Made by a program: the position numbers and the translations under genes
Assembly (NCBI GenBank): GCA_034509735.1
Contig: JACGWO010000005.1
Span: forward strand, 9,999,692 to 10,063,691
Direction of reading: 5' to 3'
Origin: Sesamum alatum
Taxonomy: Eukaryota > Streptophyta > Magnoliopsida > Lamiales > Pedaliaceae
Length of the DNA: 64,000 nucleotides
Shown here: positions 48,537 through 58,249 of the stretch, piece after piece
Layout: each line of letters begins with the position of its first letter
How positions within the stretch are numbered: the stretch's first letter is position 1
Notes under the pieces: generated by a model
What the model was told of the DNA's origin: nothing
Databases searched by the model: none
Seen by the model: the letters and a program-made list of their open reading frames with translations, nothing else

Positions 48537-50598
48537 CTTTTTCCAAGAACACTGCGTTTCGTGAGACAAAAACCTTTGGCTCGGAGGGATCATAGAAATA
48601 ATACCCAGCAGTTTCTTTCGGATAGCCGATGAACCTGCATAAACTAGACCTCGAGTCCAGTTTATCTCCCACTAATCTCTTGACATATGCGGGGCAACCC
48701 CACACTTTCAAGTATTTGTAGGAGGCAGGCTTGCCATGCCATATCTCATATGGCGTCTGGGATACCCTTTTAGATGGCCCCAAGTTCAAAACTTTGGCCG
48801 CCGTCTCAAGAGCGTATCCCCAGAAGGAAAGGGGTAGTTCGGTAAAACTCATCATCCAACAAGGTCCGATTCCTCCTTTCAGACACACCGTTAAGCTGCG
48901 GTGTTCCAGGAGGGGTCCACTGAGAGAGAATCCCATTCTCTTTTAGATAATCAGTAAACTCACCACTCAAATACTCTCCACCTCGGTCCGACCGAAGGGC
49001 TTTGATCTTTCGACCGGTTTGGTTCTCTACTTCAAGTCTGTATTCCTTAAACCTTCCAAAGGCTTCAGACTTGTACCTCATCAGGTAAACATAACCATAC
49101 CGTGAGTAATCATCGGTAAAGGTTATGAAGTACGAGTACCCACCTCTAGCCTGAGTTTTTAGTGGACCACACACATCTGTATGGATCAAATCCAACAGAC
49201 CACTGGCTAGCGTACTTTGTCCAACAAAGGGTTTCTTGGTCATCTTTCCCTTTAGACAGGATTCGCAGGTCGGTAGGTTGTCCAAATCGTCTATTTCTAC
49301 ACTCTTTTGAGTCCACCAACCTTCTTATCCTATCTTTAGAGATATGACCTAACCTCGCATGCCATATCTATGCGTTATTATGATCATCACGTTTTCGTTT
49401 GTGTTCTGCAGTCATAATCCAATTAGACAGTTGAAGTATGTACGGACCGTTTAAAATGTACCAAGCAAATGAGAACTACCATCTTTGATAATGAAAAAAC
49501 CATTTTATTGATGGTAAATTCATATCCCTCCTTATCAAGGACCGGGATGGAAACAATGCTTTTAATCATGCTAGGTACATAGAAACAGTCGTTCAGTACA
49601 ATCCTAACATGACTACTAATGGCTAACTCTAGTGATCCTACGGCCTCCGCAGCAACGGCCTTGCCATCGCCTAGCCTCAGGATCATCTCATCCTTGGTTA
49701 GCCTTCTGCTTCTTTGCAGTGCCTGCAAATCATTGCAGATGTGAGCACCACACCCGGTATCCAATACCATGAAGCAGAATTAGTAATCATATTAACTTCA
49801 ACCACAAACACACCTAGGTTGGAGAGGAGTTGTGGGCACTCCCTCTTCCAATGCCCTTTCCCTTGGCAATGCATGCAGACATCATTTACCTTGGACCGCT
49901 GAGAACCACGGGCCTTCCCTTTCCCTTTGCTCGGTCCAACCGGAGCAACAGGGACGCCCGGAGCGTGAGCAGGGGCCACAACCGTCTTCCCTTTGCCCTT
50001 CTTCCTCTTCCAGCGTCCGGCCCTCTTGCCATTCGCCTTGGAGGTCGAAGCCTCTCCTATCAATACCGCCGGCGCCGACTTGTGGGTCGTTGCCTCGTAT
50101 TGGACCAGCATGTTAATCAACTCATGAATAGACTTCTCAAGTCCGTTCATGTGGTAGTTTACAACAAACGGGTCATAGGATGGAGGAAGCGACTGGAGGA
50201 TCACGTCAATGTACGTGTCATTGTTAAGCCCAGCTTTAAGGTCCTCGAGTTTCTCCACTAGGGAGAGCATCTTGACCCCATGACTCTGTACAGACGCTCC
50301 TTCAGCGAGCTTGGTGTCAAAGAATGCTTTTTGTGGCGGCATATCTAATATGCCTATCCAGAACCGCATAAACCTCGTTCATGCGGAGCATTATGGCAGA
50401 GACGTTGTCCAGCCTCTCATACTGCTTCGGGATATCGTTAGACATAGAAGACAGTATGATACTGCGTACTTTCCGGTTGTCCTCACGCCATTTCTCGAAC
50501 GTCAAACGTTCTTCAGGTGTGGACCCCTCCGGTAAGTCGCTCGGTGGCGGCTCGTCCAAGACGTAGCCTTGGTTCTCGAAACCGAGGACAATCCTCAG
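48537..50598 (-). mobile_element. B-like internal fragment (gag to integrase), inverted
   Basis: Corresponds on the minus strand to B copy 1 positions about 16127-18208: gag from LRIVLGFENQGYVLDEPP, nucleocapsid knuckle, protease VLDTGCGAHIC, integrase with HTDVCGP and RSDRGGEY, to VFVSRNAVFLEK. It has its own substitutions (e.g. NYHMNG for NYNMNG), so it is not a copy of either B repeat. There are no element ends. Its left break falls in the loop of the B hairpin GGAAAA/TTTTCC and its right break in the arm of hairpin GAAACC/GGTTTC, with 3 bp (TTT) overlap to the A LTR. Confidence 0.85.
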
Positions 50599-52757
50599 GT
50601 TTATTAAAGTAATATTGACTTGATGAATATAGTAAGTATTCATTCGTGGCACTGTGTGTTTGTTGTGCTTACTGATTACATTAAACGGTATTTTAACGTC
50701 ACAAAAAATGCCCACAGACCAATTGGATAACCCATGTAGTTGGGTTGTGCATTGGATGGCAGCTATGAAACCAACTTCTGAGGGTTGGTCTGAAACGTTC
50801 CAAGTCGAGGACCTCGACACAGGGCATCGAGGGTCCTATAGAGACTTGCACTAAGGATTGCATTCATTGGATGAATGTCGTGTTTCATCGGCGATAGACG
50901 TTGGACTTCTATGCAATATTAGTAGGTTAGTTGACAAGGGTGTCAGCTGACTGAACTGACTCGCGGGAATTGTCATATGGAAGCCTTGGAGGCTTGGTCG
51001 GTATGACTGGAATTCCCGGCTCCGATAGTACGAGATTAGTCCTCGGACTTGAGGATTCATGGCAGTTACATGCATATGAAGGCTGTATCTAGGGTCTGGC
51101 AAGAGATGTCTGTATTTGGGATATGTTCATCATAAGCCTTATCCAGTGCAGTCGGAATATGTATTGAGGACGGTAGATTCCAAGATAGGATCCGTCACCT
51201 GTCAGATTATGACAGTCGAGTCTCCTATGCGCTTTGAGACGGTTTAAGCTCTTTAAGTCTGTGGCCACGGCGAATGGTCGAGTAGGGAATGGTTTCCTAC
51301 GTTGATCAATAGAGCAAACGTGTCTCGAGTTATTCAGCATAGTTGTCTAGTCCAGGATGGGAACCGACGCCCAATTCCATGCCCTAGACCTAAACTGGGA
51401 AACGACTGATGGAAGGACCGTACTCGTATGGTACTCGGGAACCTAAATATTCACGCCAACATTCACCTAGTCTCTAGTGCCATGGACCATTGCTAGACGG
51501 CCACCCATGGTGACGGGCGTTTTTCGATTAATGGTTAATTGGAAAATAGTTAATTAAATTGGATTTAATTGACAAATTATGTTCGACATAAGCCCAAGTC
51601 TAGCTGCGGGTGAACCTAAAGAGTCACACACAAATCATTATAGAATTGGTAGAATTAATTTGGAATTAATTCTAAAAGAAGGGAATTAATTTAATTGGAT
51701 TAAATTAATTCAAGGAGAAAAATAAATGATTGGATCATTTATTGGAAAATCCATTTAATGGATGCTCCAAGAATTAATTAATTGGATTAGTTAATATTTA
51801 CACTTAGAATCTATAAATTAATTGGATTAATTTATCAGGTTTGGATTAATTAATTGATTAGATCAGTTAATTAGAGTTTGGACTTATGTTTATTTAGTTG
51901 GATTAAATAAACTTATGGGCTTCAATTGGATTGAGATTAATTGGATTAATTAATGCCCAATGGACTAAGTTCGGACTTAATTTAATTAGATTAAATAAAA
52001 GTCCAAGACTAGTAGTCCTAGTCCATGGAAAAATTCAATTTATAGCAAGTGAAGGAAGAATTAAAATCTTCCACATGTGACCAGCCTTTATATAGTTTGG
52101 TGGGTGGTTTTATTTGCTATAATGGTGCATGGTTATGTAGATAATGGTGTGTGTGTGTATGTAGGTTACTTTGCAAGTTGACAAGAGAAGTTGAATTTTA
52201 AATTCAACAACTCTACATACACAAAACTATTCACATAACTTGTATGGTACTACTTTTTCACGAATATTCCCTTCAAAAACTCTCCAAAAATCTTTGAAAA
52301 ACTCTCCTTGTGTTCATATCTTTTGGAAAGGTTTGAACTACAACATTCCAAAAGCACTAATCAATAGTGTTGTTTTGGAAGTGTTTCTTCTTCACTTCTC
52401 TATTTCTATCTAGCAATAGATTAGAGATCTATTCTATATTGTGGTGTGGACAAATTAGAGGAGTTCTACGTTGAATTCTCAAGTGAACGGAAGGAGAAAC
52501 AGGAAGGAAACAACGCACGTACTGGTTATACGTGTAGTACACAAAAAGGTAGGTTTTCTTTACACTTTAATGTATCTTTTTGTTTTCTTCCTTTAGCCAC
52601 TTGTCTAGCATCTTCTCCTTCTTTTATTTATGCTTTGACAAACACCGAACGCCCGGGAACTTCAAAGGGAACACCCCTTTGAATCCGTTTTATATTATGC
52701 TTTAATTTCACATTTTTATGCTTCCGTTGCGTTCCCGGGCCATACCCGATTTTTTCA
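50599..52757 (+). repeat. Right LTR of A, 5'-truncated
   Basis: Begins at TTATTAAAGTAATATTGAC, missing about the first 65 bases present at 4953-5017. Otherwise full length with the central ~1.16 kb that the left LTR lost. Strong hairpins: AGAATTAATT/AATTAATTCT (51651-51673), a perfect 13-bp stem (51683-51711), AATAAATGAT/ATCATTTATT (51721-51743). TTTATATAGTTTGG near 52088 is promoter-like. Ends TTTTTTCA at 52757. Confidence 0.9.
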
Positions 52758-52762
52758 AATGT
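52758..52762. repeat. Target site duplication (AATGT) right of A
   Basis: AATGT matching 4948-4952; G1 protease-downstream sequence continues from 52763. Confidence 0.9.
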
Positions 52763-53230
52763 CTCATGTTCCTTTTCATCTTCTTGGGTTGAGGGAACAA
52801 ATCCTTTGAGTGACTGCTTTGATGGTTGCTTTACGTTTATTTGAGTTAATGGTATAGTCAGGCTCTTTGAAAATTCAGCCTTGATGGTGGGTAGCTCATT
52901 TCTCCTCATGTTTCAATCGTCATGTGACTTTGATTTTTTTGAGGATGAAATCTCTTTTCCTCTTTTGGCAGTTTTGACGTAGTACTTGGCATCGGCAAAG
53001 TGCGACTCAGCTTCCATAAAAGGTTTGGTACCACCGAGTACCCTTTTCACTACACCATTGCTGCAATATTTGAATCGCTGATGCCATGTTGAGAGAACTA
53101 CAGAATTTTCGTGCATTTAAGGGCGGCCAAGAAGCATGTTGTAAAACGTTTTGGCATCTATAACATGAAATAGTGCGGTTGACGCCATATCGCCCATCAA
53201 CAATTCAATCCTTATAATGCCGACAGCCCT
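52763..53230 (-). pseudogene. G1 linker between protease and G-patch-like region
   Basis: Minus-strand frames carry RRNELPTIKAEFSKSLTIPLTQ, KQSLKGFVPSTQEDE (52763-52909) and STWHQRFKYCSNGVVKRVLGG with ESHFADAKYYVK (52913-53116), segments I recognise from the protease-to-RT linker of plant Tat-like gypsy polyproteins. Frame breaks separate them. The frame runs into the AATGT duplication and continues at 4952. Confidence 0.7.
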
Positions 53231-54073
53231 CTATCCTCCTTGATTGAATCCCTGAATCATGAGGTGGCTATTTCTGAGCTCATCCATCAGGATCCCCAAG
53301 TTTTTCAAGGTTCGTAGGGGTAAGATATTGATTGCAGAGCCTCCATCGATCAATATTCTATTCAATTTTTGTTCACGTGCATATCCAGCGACGAACAAGA
53401 CGCAGTTATGAGGCTTTGACCTAAGAAGCAAATCTTTGTCGATGAGTAATGGTGGACATGCATCAGTATCAGAGGAATCTTCTTTTTCAGAAAGCGCGTC
53501 CTCATTCATCGCAGTATCCTTCTCATTTGTGATATTGCAGGAGGCTTCACTGTCAAAAGACCCACACTTGACCGAGGTCACATTTACTGTTGCGCTATCT
53601 TCTTCAAGAGAGATTTTACCTTGGCGAGCTAACTGCATAACCTTATCTTTGAACACAAAGCAATCTTGTATTGAATGCCCAACTAAATGATGATATTTGC
53701 AGTATTTTGGGTCATATGTTCGTTCAGCTTCTTCAGGTCGTTTTTGCTTCTGGTAGTTTGATGAGGTCAGCCTCCAACAAGTCATCAATATGCTGGGGAC
53801 ATCAGAATCAAGGAAAGGATATTGCTTTGCTTGCATTTGTTTCAAAGTTAATTTTCTTTGCGTTCTCTCATAAGGGGCGTTTTGCTTTGGGGTAATGTTG
53901 TCTTTTGTTGCGTTCCTAAGCTTGAGCGGCGCTACATTCATTGCCATTGATTCCTTGCTCGGAGGTTTTGAAAAAGGTTTTCCCCCTTTCTTGATTTCTT
54001 GCCTTCCCTTGGTTCTGCGGGGTTCTTGGACAAGTGGTCCTTCTACTCCACTTGATGCCATACTTAACTCCAT
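53231..54073 (-). pseudogene. G1 gag C-terminus and aspartic protease
   Basis: 280 codons open on the minus strand. Towards the C-terminus LNRILIDGGSAINILPLRTL contains the protease active site (D-G-G in place of the common D-[ST]-G) followed by the hydrophobic NIL. Upstream YDPKYCKYHHLVGHSIQDCF is a C-x2-H/H-x4-C-like knuckle variant seen in this group's gag. The N-terminal part is Lys/Arg-rich. The longest intact piece of G1. Confidence 0.8.
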
Positions 54074-55046
54074 GTCATGTGCTCAAGTGGCCAAATCTTC
54101 AAATGATCTAGGTAAGATTCCTTGAAGAATATACCAAATGCATCCCTTGAATGCACATCTCAATGGTGGAAGCTTCAGATAATCGATCTTTGTAGTTGAG
54201 GCTCAGATTTCTCCACCTATTGATATAATCGATAACTGGCTCGTCCTTCCACTGGCAGGAATTTGTAATCTCAATCATGCTAACGGTGTGCCTAGTGCTA
54301 TAGAATCGATTGAGGAACTCTTACTTTAGTTATTCTCATCAATCAATTGAACCGGCCTCCAAATCAGTATACCAATCAAATGTGTTGCCTTCCAGTAATC
54401 GGACAAATTGTTTGACTAGGTGATCCACATATGTTCTAGCATTGTTGCACGTTTCGGCGAAGTGGGCAATGTGCTGCTTAGGATTGCCTTTGCCGTCAAA
54501 TGGTTGGAACTTCGATGGTTGGTAGCCTATCGGCGTCTTCAAGCTGTCGATTCTTGGAGTGTAGGGGCTTGGAGCAGGTAAAGGATGACCTTGAGCTTCC
54601 CTCAATCTTGCTCTTGATGGTCCCTTCAATGAATTCTTTCAGTTGGTTTACAAGAATCAATCCATCGATCGAAACTTGAAGCTCTTTTGCAGGTTTATCC
54701 TTCTCGATATAGTGCTGCTTTGTGGATACTTTTGCTGTATCATGAGCCTCAACTATTTTCCCCCGAATATGGCTTGCCTCAATGTTGTCTTGCTTGTTGA
54801 TTAACCTAGCGATTTGGGCATCTTGCTCTTGGACATGCTTGGTCAGTCCCTCGATAGCTCTTGTCAGGCTTGTAATTTGTCTTCTAAGGTTGTGGATTCC
54901 GTCACCATGGCTAGGGCCACATTCGTTGTGAAGGAGTAGCTAGACTCAGAGCGAGGAGAGGGCGGAGGAGATTTATCTTCGTCATCTTCACTTGCGTGGT
55001 TAGGTATGAATATGTCCTTCTGAGCAGACTCAATGGGAGGAGTCAT
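54074..55046 (-). pseudogene. G1 gag N-terminal and central part
   Basis: 54864-55046 encodes an acidic start (MTPPIESAQKDIFIP, EDDEDKSPPPSP); 54339-54629 encodes the gag core with YQPSKFQPFDGKGNPKQHIAHF, VKQFVRLLEGNTFDWYTDL. Frame breaks near 54330 and 54640-54860 interrupt it. The order (start at high coordinate) fixes the minus orientation. Confidence 0.75.
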
Positions 55047-55224
55047 CTAGGAAGGTTCTTTAAGTTTCTTTGACATGCTTCTCATAGTAACACTGAGACT
55101 CTTAGTACTTGAACTTGAAGACTTCGATGTAGCGAGTTTGGAATTCACTGTCTTCACAGCTTTTCCTTAAGTGTCCATCGAAATACTTCAGATTTTGTTG
55201 AAGGGAAGAGATGAGAAGTAGAGT

Positions 55225-55243
55225 GGTCCCACTGCACGTGCCA
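55225..55243 (-). promoter_or_regulatory. Primer binding site region of G1
   Basis: On the minus strand TTTTGGCACGTGCAGTGGGA lies between the LTR-like sequence and gag. A TGGCNCNNNCAGTGGGACC tract at this place is usual in this gypsy group; the tRNA is not assigned here. Confidence 0.6.
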
Positions 55244-55252
55244 AAATTCGTA

Positions 55253-56290
55253 AATAAATTTTCGTATTCCTGAATTCAACGAAACAAAAAAATATTACAA
55301 ATAAATTTCTTTGAATTGGATTGAGTATTTGTGGGTGCGAAATTCTCTAGTTGAAAACCTCCGATTATTCTCTGTGAGAACGTAACCTTTGACTTCGACA
55401 ACTTCAGAGGTGAAACCTAAGGTTTGATCTCCTTTGACGTTGACTTTGACTATGAATAACGTTAGTTCAGGGGTCGTTGACTTGTTCTCGGATTAAACGC
55501 TATAAACTTTAAAATATTTGACTTGAATTTGTGATATTTCTAGGTGGATTTGAGCTTTGATCTTCCACCAAGGTGGACTTCTGTCTTGATAGCATTAACT
55601 TGTCGGTCGTCGGACTTCTTATTGGATTAAAAGCTGATTTTGGACGATTTTCGCGGCGAATGCCTTGAATCTTGCCTTGATGTCGTGGATATTCCTTAAT
55701 TTGCGCTTGAGAGGATTTCGGGACTTCTTGAATACTCTCTTGCTTGTATCTTTAATTGTATGTGTGTGTGTGTGTGTGTGTCAAATGAGTTCCAAAGACC
55801 ACTTTATATAGCTGTCAAAGAGGTAAGTTGTGGTAAACTTGAACACTTATTTTATATTATCTCCTTATTTTAATTAAAGAGGTAATACATTAAATATTTG
55901 GAAAGACATGATTGGTCAATTTTGATATTATCTCTTTAAATTTTGTATTTTTTCAAAGAGATAATATAAAAAATATTTGTCTTGATTTGATTTGTCGAAA
56001 ATACCTCATTTGACACTTGTCGGCCATTGATTTGGTGATGAAATATATATAAAATTATCAATTAAATTAACTATTTACATTTGAAATTAATTTAGTAAAT
56101 CCCAAATATAAATAGGAAAATATTATAATTGATAAATACTATATATATATATATATATATGTTCCAGTTGTCGTCATTTGATTTGATACAAAATTAATTT
56201 GTCTACTGACCATTTTCTTGTTCTTATTATACATGCAACAAAGAATTGTTACCGGTGGTCTTGACCTTTATACATGGCGTTAGTAAGTTT
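55253..56290 (-). repeat. G1 5' LTR (outer end not delimited)
   Basis: Non-coding sequence upstream of the G1 primer site. On the minus strand a TATATAAAG box reads at 55802-55810. It contains a (TG)n microsatellite near 55757-55780 and an (AT)n tract near 56141-56162. The outer end is not defined because the other LTR is outside the window. Confidence 0.55.
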
Positions 56291-56327
56291 AGATCCCTCT
56301 AATAATGTGAAATTATTAGAGGGATCT
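56291..56327. repeat. Perfect 16-bp inverted repeat with 5-base loop
   Basis: AGATCCCTCTAATAAT at 56291-56306 and its exact complement at 56312-56327, loop GTGAA. It lies at the start of a ~95-bp sequence that recurs at 57791. Confidence 0.9.
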
Positions 56328-56416
56328 TGGGGTTCCCAAGGTATTTTGGTATTGTTGTAGGGTTATTTATATCTTTTCCGAAGTGGGTATGATATTCCTC
56401 TATCATTACTCCTCCA
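56322..56416 (+). repeat. 95-bp dispersed direct repeat, copy 1
   Basis: GGATCTTGGGG, then CAAGGTATTTTGGTATTG and GGGTTATTTATAT, to ACTCCTCC; similar (roughly 80% by eye) to 57791-57885. It may be part of an LTR or a promoter shared by two elements. Confidence 0.6.
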
Positions 56417-56599
56417 CTTCTTCTAATGTTAAAGTTATTACATGGGAAAAAGTTGAACAGGCACCATGTGAACAGTCACGTCTTGTTGCTATTATGACCA
56501 TCTTCCCATTTCTGATCACACGGGAAGCCATTTGCCCGTTTTGCCGATATCAACGTCGAAGGCGACTCCCCATGCTTCAAATGTCCCGACTTTGATTCT

Positions 56600-57090
56600 T
56601 TGTTTTCCAGATTTAATTATTTAAACCTCATTGGAGGTGAGTACCAGGGGGAATCCTTTTCAGATTTGAGTTGCCTCGACCTCATTGGAGGCGAGTACTT
56701 GAAAAATCTTTTCCAAATTTTAGTTACCTCGATCTCATTGGAGGCGAGTACTTGGAAGATCTTTCTCAAATTTTCATTTACCTCGGCCTCTTGGGCCGAG
56801 TTTAACTTGGAGAAATCTTTCTCAAATTTATTCTACCTCTTGAGGCCGCGTTTAACTTGGAGAAATCATTTTCATATTTATTCTACCTCGACCTCTATGG
56901 ACCGAGTTTAACTTGGAGAAATATATGTCAGATTTTTCTACCTCGGAGAAATCATTTTTAGATTTTTCTACCTCGACCTCTTGGGGCCGAGTTTAACTTG
57001 GAGAAATCTTTTTTAGAATTTTCTACCTCGACCTCTTGCGGTCGAGTTTAACTTGGGAAATTTTTTCCAGATTTATTCTACCTCAACCTC
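56600..57090 (+). repeat. Minisatellite of ~55-60-bp units, each with a hairpin
   Basis: About eight or nine imperfect units built on CTACCTCGACCTCTTGG, GGCCGAGTTTAACTTGG and AGAAATCTTTTTCAGATTT. Each unit contains a CTCGNCCTC / GGNCGAG palindrome. The left units carry CCTCATTGGAGGCGAG, the right ones CTTGGGGCCGAG, so two unit subtypes exist. No coding use is evident. Confidence 0.85.
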
Positions 57091-57434
57091 GGATCTTTCA
57101 ATTCTAGTCTTTTACGGACAATAGTGCAACCTCGTGGGAGGTATGCGCCTCTATGAAGATATTATTTTATAGGTCTTAACCTTTTGTCCCTCTATGCTAT
57201 CTCAATATTTAAATATTTGGGCTTTTACTAGACAAGGCATTTGACACTTCTCTATCTTGACCTGAGGTACTGCTTTGTTTGTTACCTCTTTCGGATCTTC
57301 TTCGATCTCCTTTATGTTATCCTTGAACAACTATCTCCTAATAGGTTTATGTGCCTCTAGGGAGTTTCTTCCTCGTCAACTCCCGAGATTCATTAGGTGC
57401 TCCTTCTATCTTGATACGAGTGCTTTTCTCAGCT

Positions 57435-57452
57435 TTCCACAGACGGCGCCAA
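57435..57452 (-). promoter_or_regulatory. Gypsy primer-site remnant (TGGCGCCGTCTGTGG)
   Basis: On the minus strand TTGGCGCCGTCTGTGGAA, a primer-site sequence familiar from Tat-type gypsy elements. It implies a minus-strand element with LTR to the right (57453 on) and leader to the left. Minus-strand frames near 57200-57400 (e.g. IKEIEEDPKEVTNKAVPQ) may be a gag start, but no more of the element is recognised. Confidence 0.6.
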
Positions 57453-58249
57453 CTTATACGGGTAGAAAGTAACGATCTCTCCAAAGGCTCGCAAATGAAG
57501 TGTGGATCTTGAGAAAAGACAAGATCATTAGGCTAGCTTGGAGGTTCCCAGCTAAGACCCTCCGATGCTTAAGTGAACTCGAGATCGAGATAGATAAATT
57601 CACACTAAAAGTATTTAAAGTTGTAAAATGTGTCATACCATAAATGAGGTGAAATGAATGTATTTGTAGGGCCGAATGTGCCCACTTGCCTGGTCCATGT
57701 GGCGACATCTCCAATCATGAGCTGTCAGAGCATCTATGGTCCATATTTTGGGTCATTGGAGTGGGTGGATGGAGCGTGATAGGAAGACGCGGATCCTGGG
57801 GCTCCTAAGGTATTTTAGTATTGTTGGAGGGTTATTTATGTATTTTTCTAAGTGGTTATGATATACTCTTATTGTACACCCTCCTTCGTTCTCCGCTCAC
57901 GTTTCTATTTTTTCGGTGAGCCCTTGAGCCATCTACTCAACGGTGGAATCGACGTTACTGAGGCTTGCTTTGGCGTGGTGGCTAGCGCATCTCTATTTTG
58001 TGTGTTGGTTTTCAATTCCGTCTCTAGTGTCTTATAGTAGGTTTCTATCGACCTCTGCCTTCTTCTAGTCTCTCTCTTTGTGTCTTGGATATCTCTTTGA
58101 CTTTTGTTTCGTGTTTTCTGTATTTTTCGTGGTATAGTTATTTGTGTTTCATGTCCTTCCATTTATCTGTGTTTTCTTGTTTCTTGGTAGGTTTTTTCCT
58201 CTTCCAAAGAGTAGTTTAGGTGGGATCATCGTTTTGCTCGGTGTTGGTT
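57453..58249. other. LTR-like and LINE 5' flank region
   Basis: No gene. 57453-~57790 is probably the LTR belonging to the primer-site remnant. 57791-57885 is the second copy of the 95-bp repeat. 57890-58249 is T-rich, GTCTCTC-rich sequence that may be the 5' untranslated part of the LINE that follows. Confidence 0.4.

Larger units (their letters stand above)
4953..52757 (+). mobile_element. A: Ty1/copia-type LTR element, degenerate, hosting a 39.5-kb block
   Basis: Left LTR 4953-6033, initiator-Met primer site 6035-6046, leader to 7878, decayed gag and pol 7879-11046, right LTR 50599-52757, target duplication AATGT on both sides. The element has lost the last bases of its internal region, its purine tract and about the first 60-70 bases of its right LTR; a 39.5-kb composite block (11045-50598) sits at that point. 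LTRs differ by roughly 5% by eye, making A older than B and C. Coding remnants are about 70% similar to B in gag. Confidence 0.85.
1..56290 (-). mobile_element. G1: Ty3/gypsy (Tat-like) retrotransposon, split by element A
   Basis: Two minus-strand halves, 52763-~56290 (LTR, primer site, gag, protease) and 1-4952 (G-patch-like region, RNase H, integrase, antisense PMD ORF), become contiguous when element A (4953-52757) and one AATGT duplication are removed, and the pol reading continues across the junction. Two RNase H modules, the second with archaeal-type motifs, plus an extra antisense ORF place it with the Tat lineage. The reverse transcriptase core is missing and many stops are present, so it is dead. 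The 3' LTR lies left of the window and the outer end of the 5' LTR is not delimited. Confidence 0.8.

Noticed and set aside
4953..52757. Endogenous plant pararetrovirus
   Set aside because: No movement or coat protein motifs; integrase, LTRs, primer sites and 5-bp duplications identify LTR retrotransposons.
55757..56162. (TG)n and (AT)n tracts as functional sites
   Set aside because: Simple microsatellites inside an LTR; nothing beyond low complexity.
56600..57090. CRISPR-like array
   Set aside because: Units are contiguous and diverging with no unique spacers; eukaryotic context.
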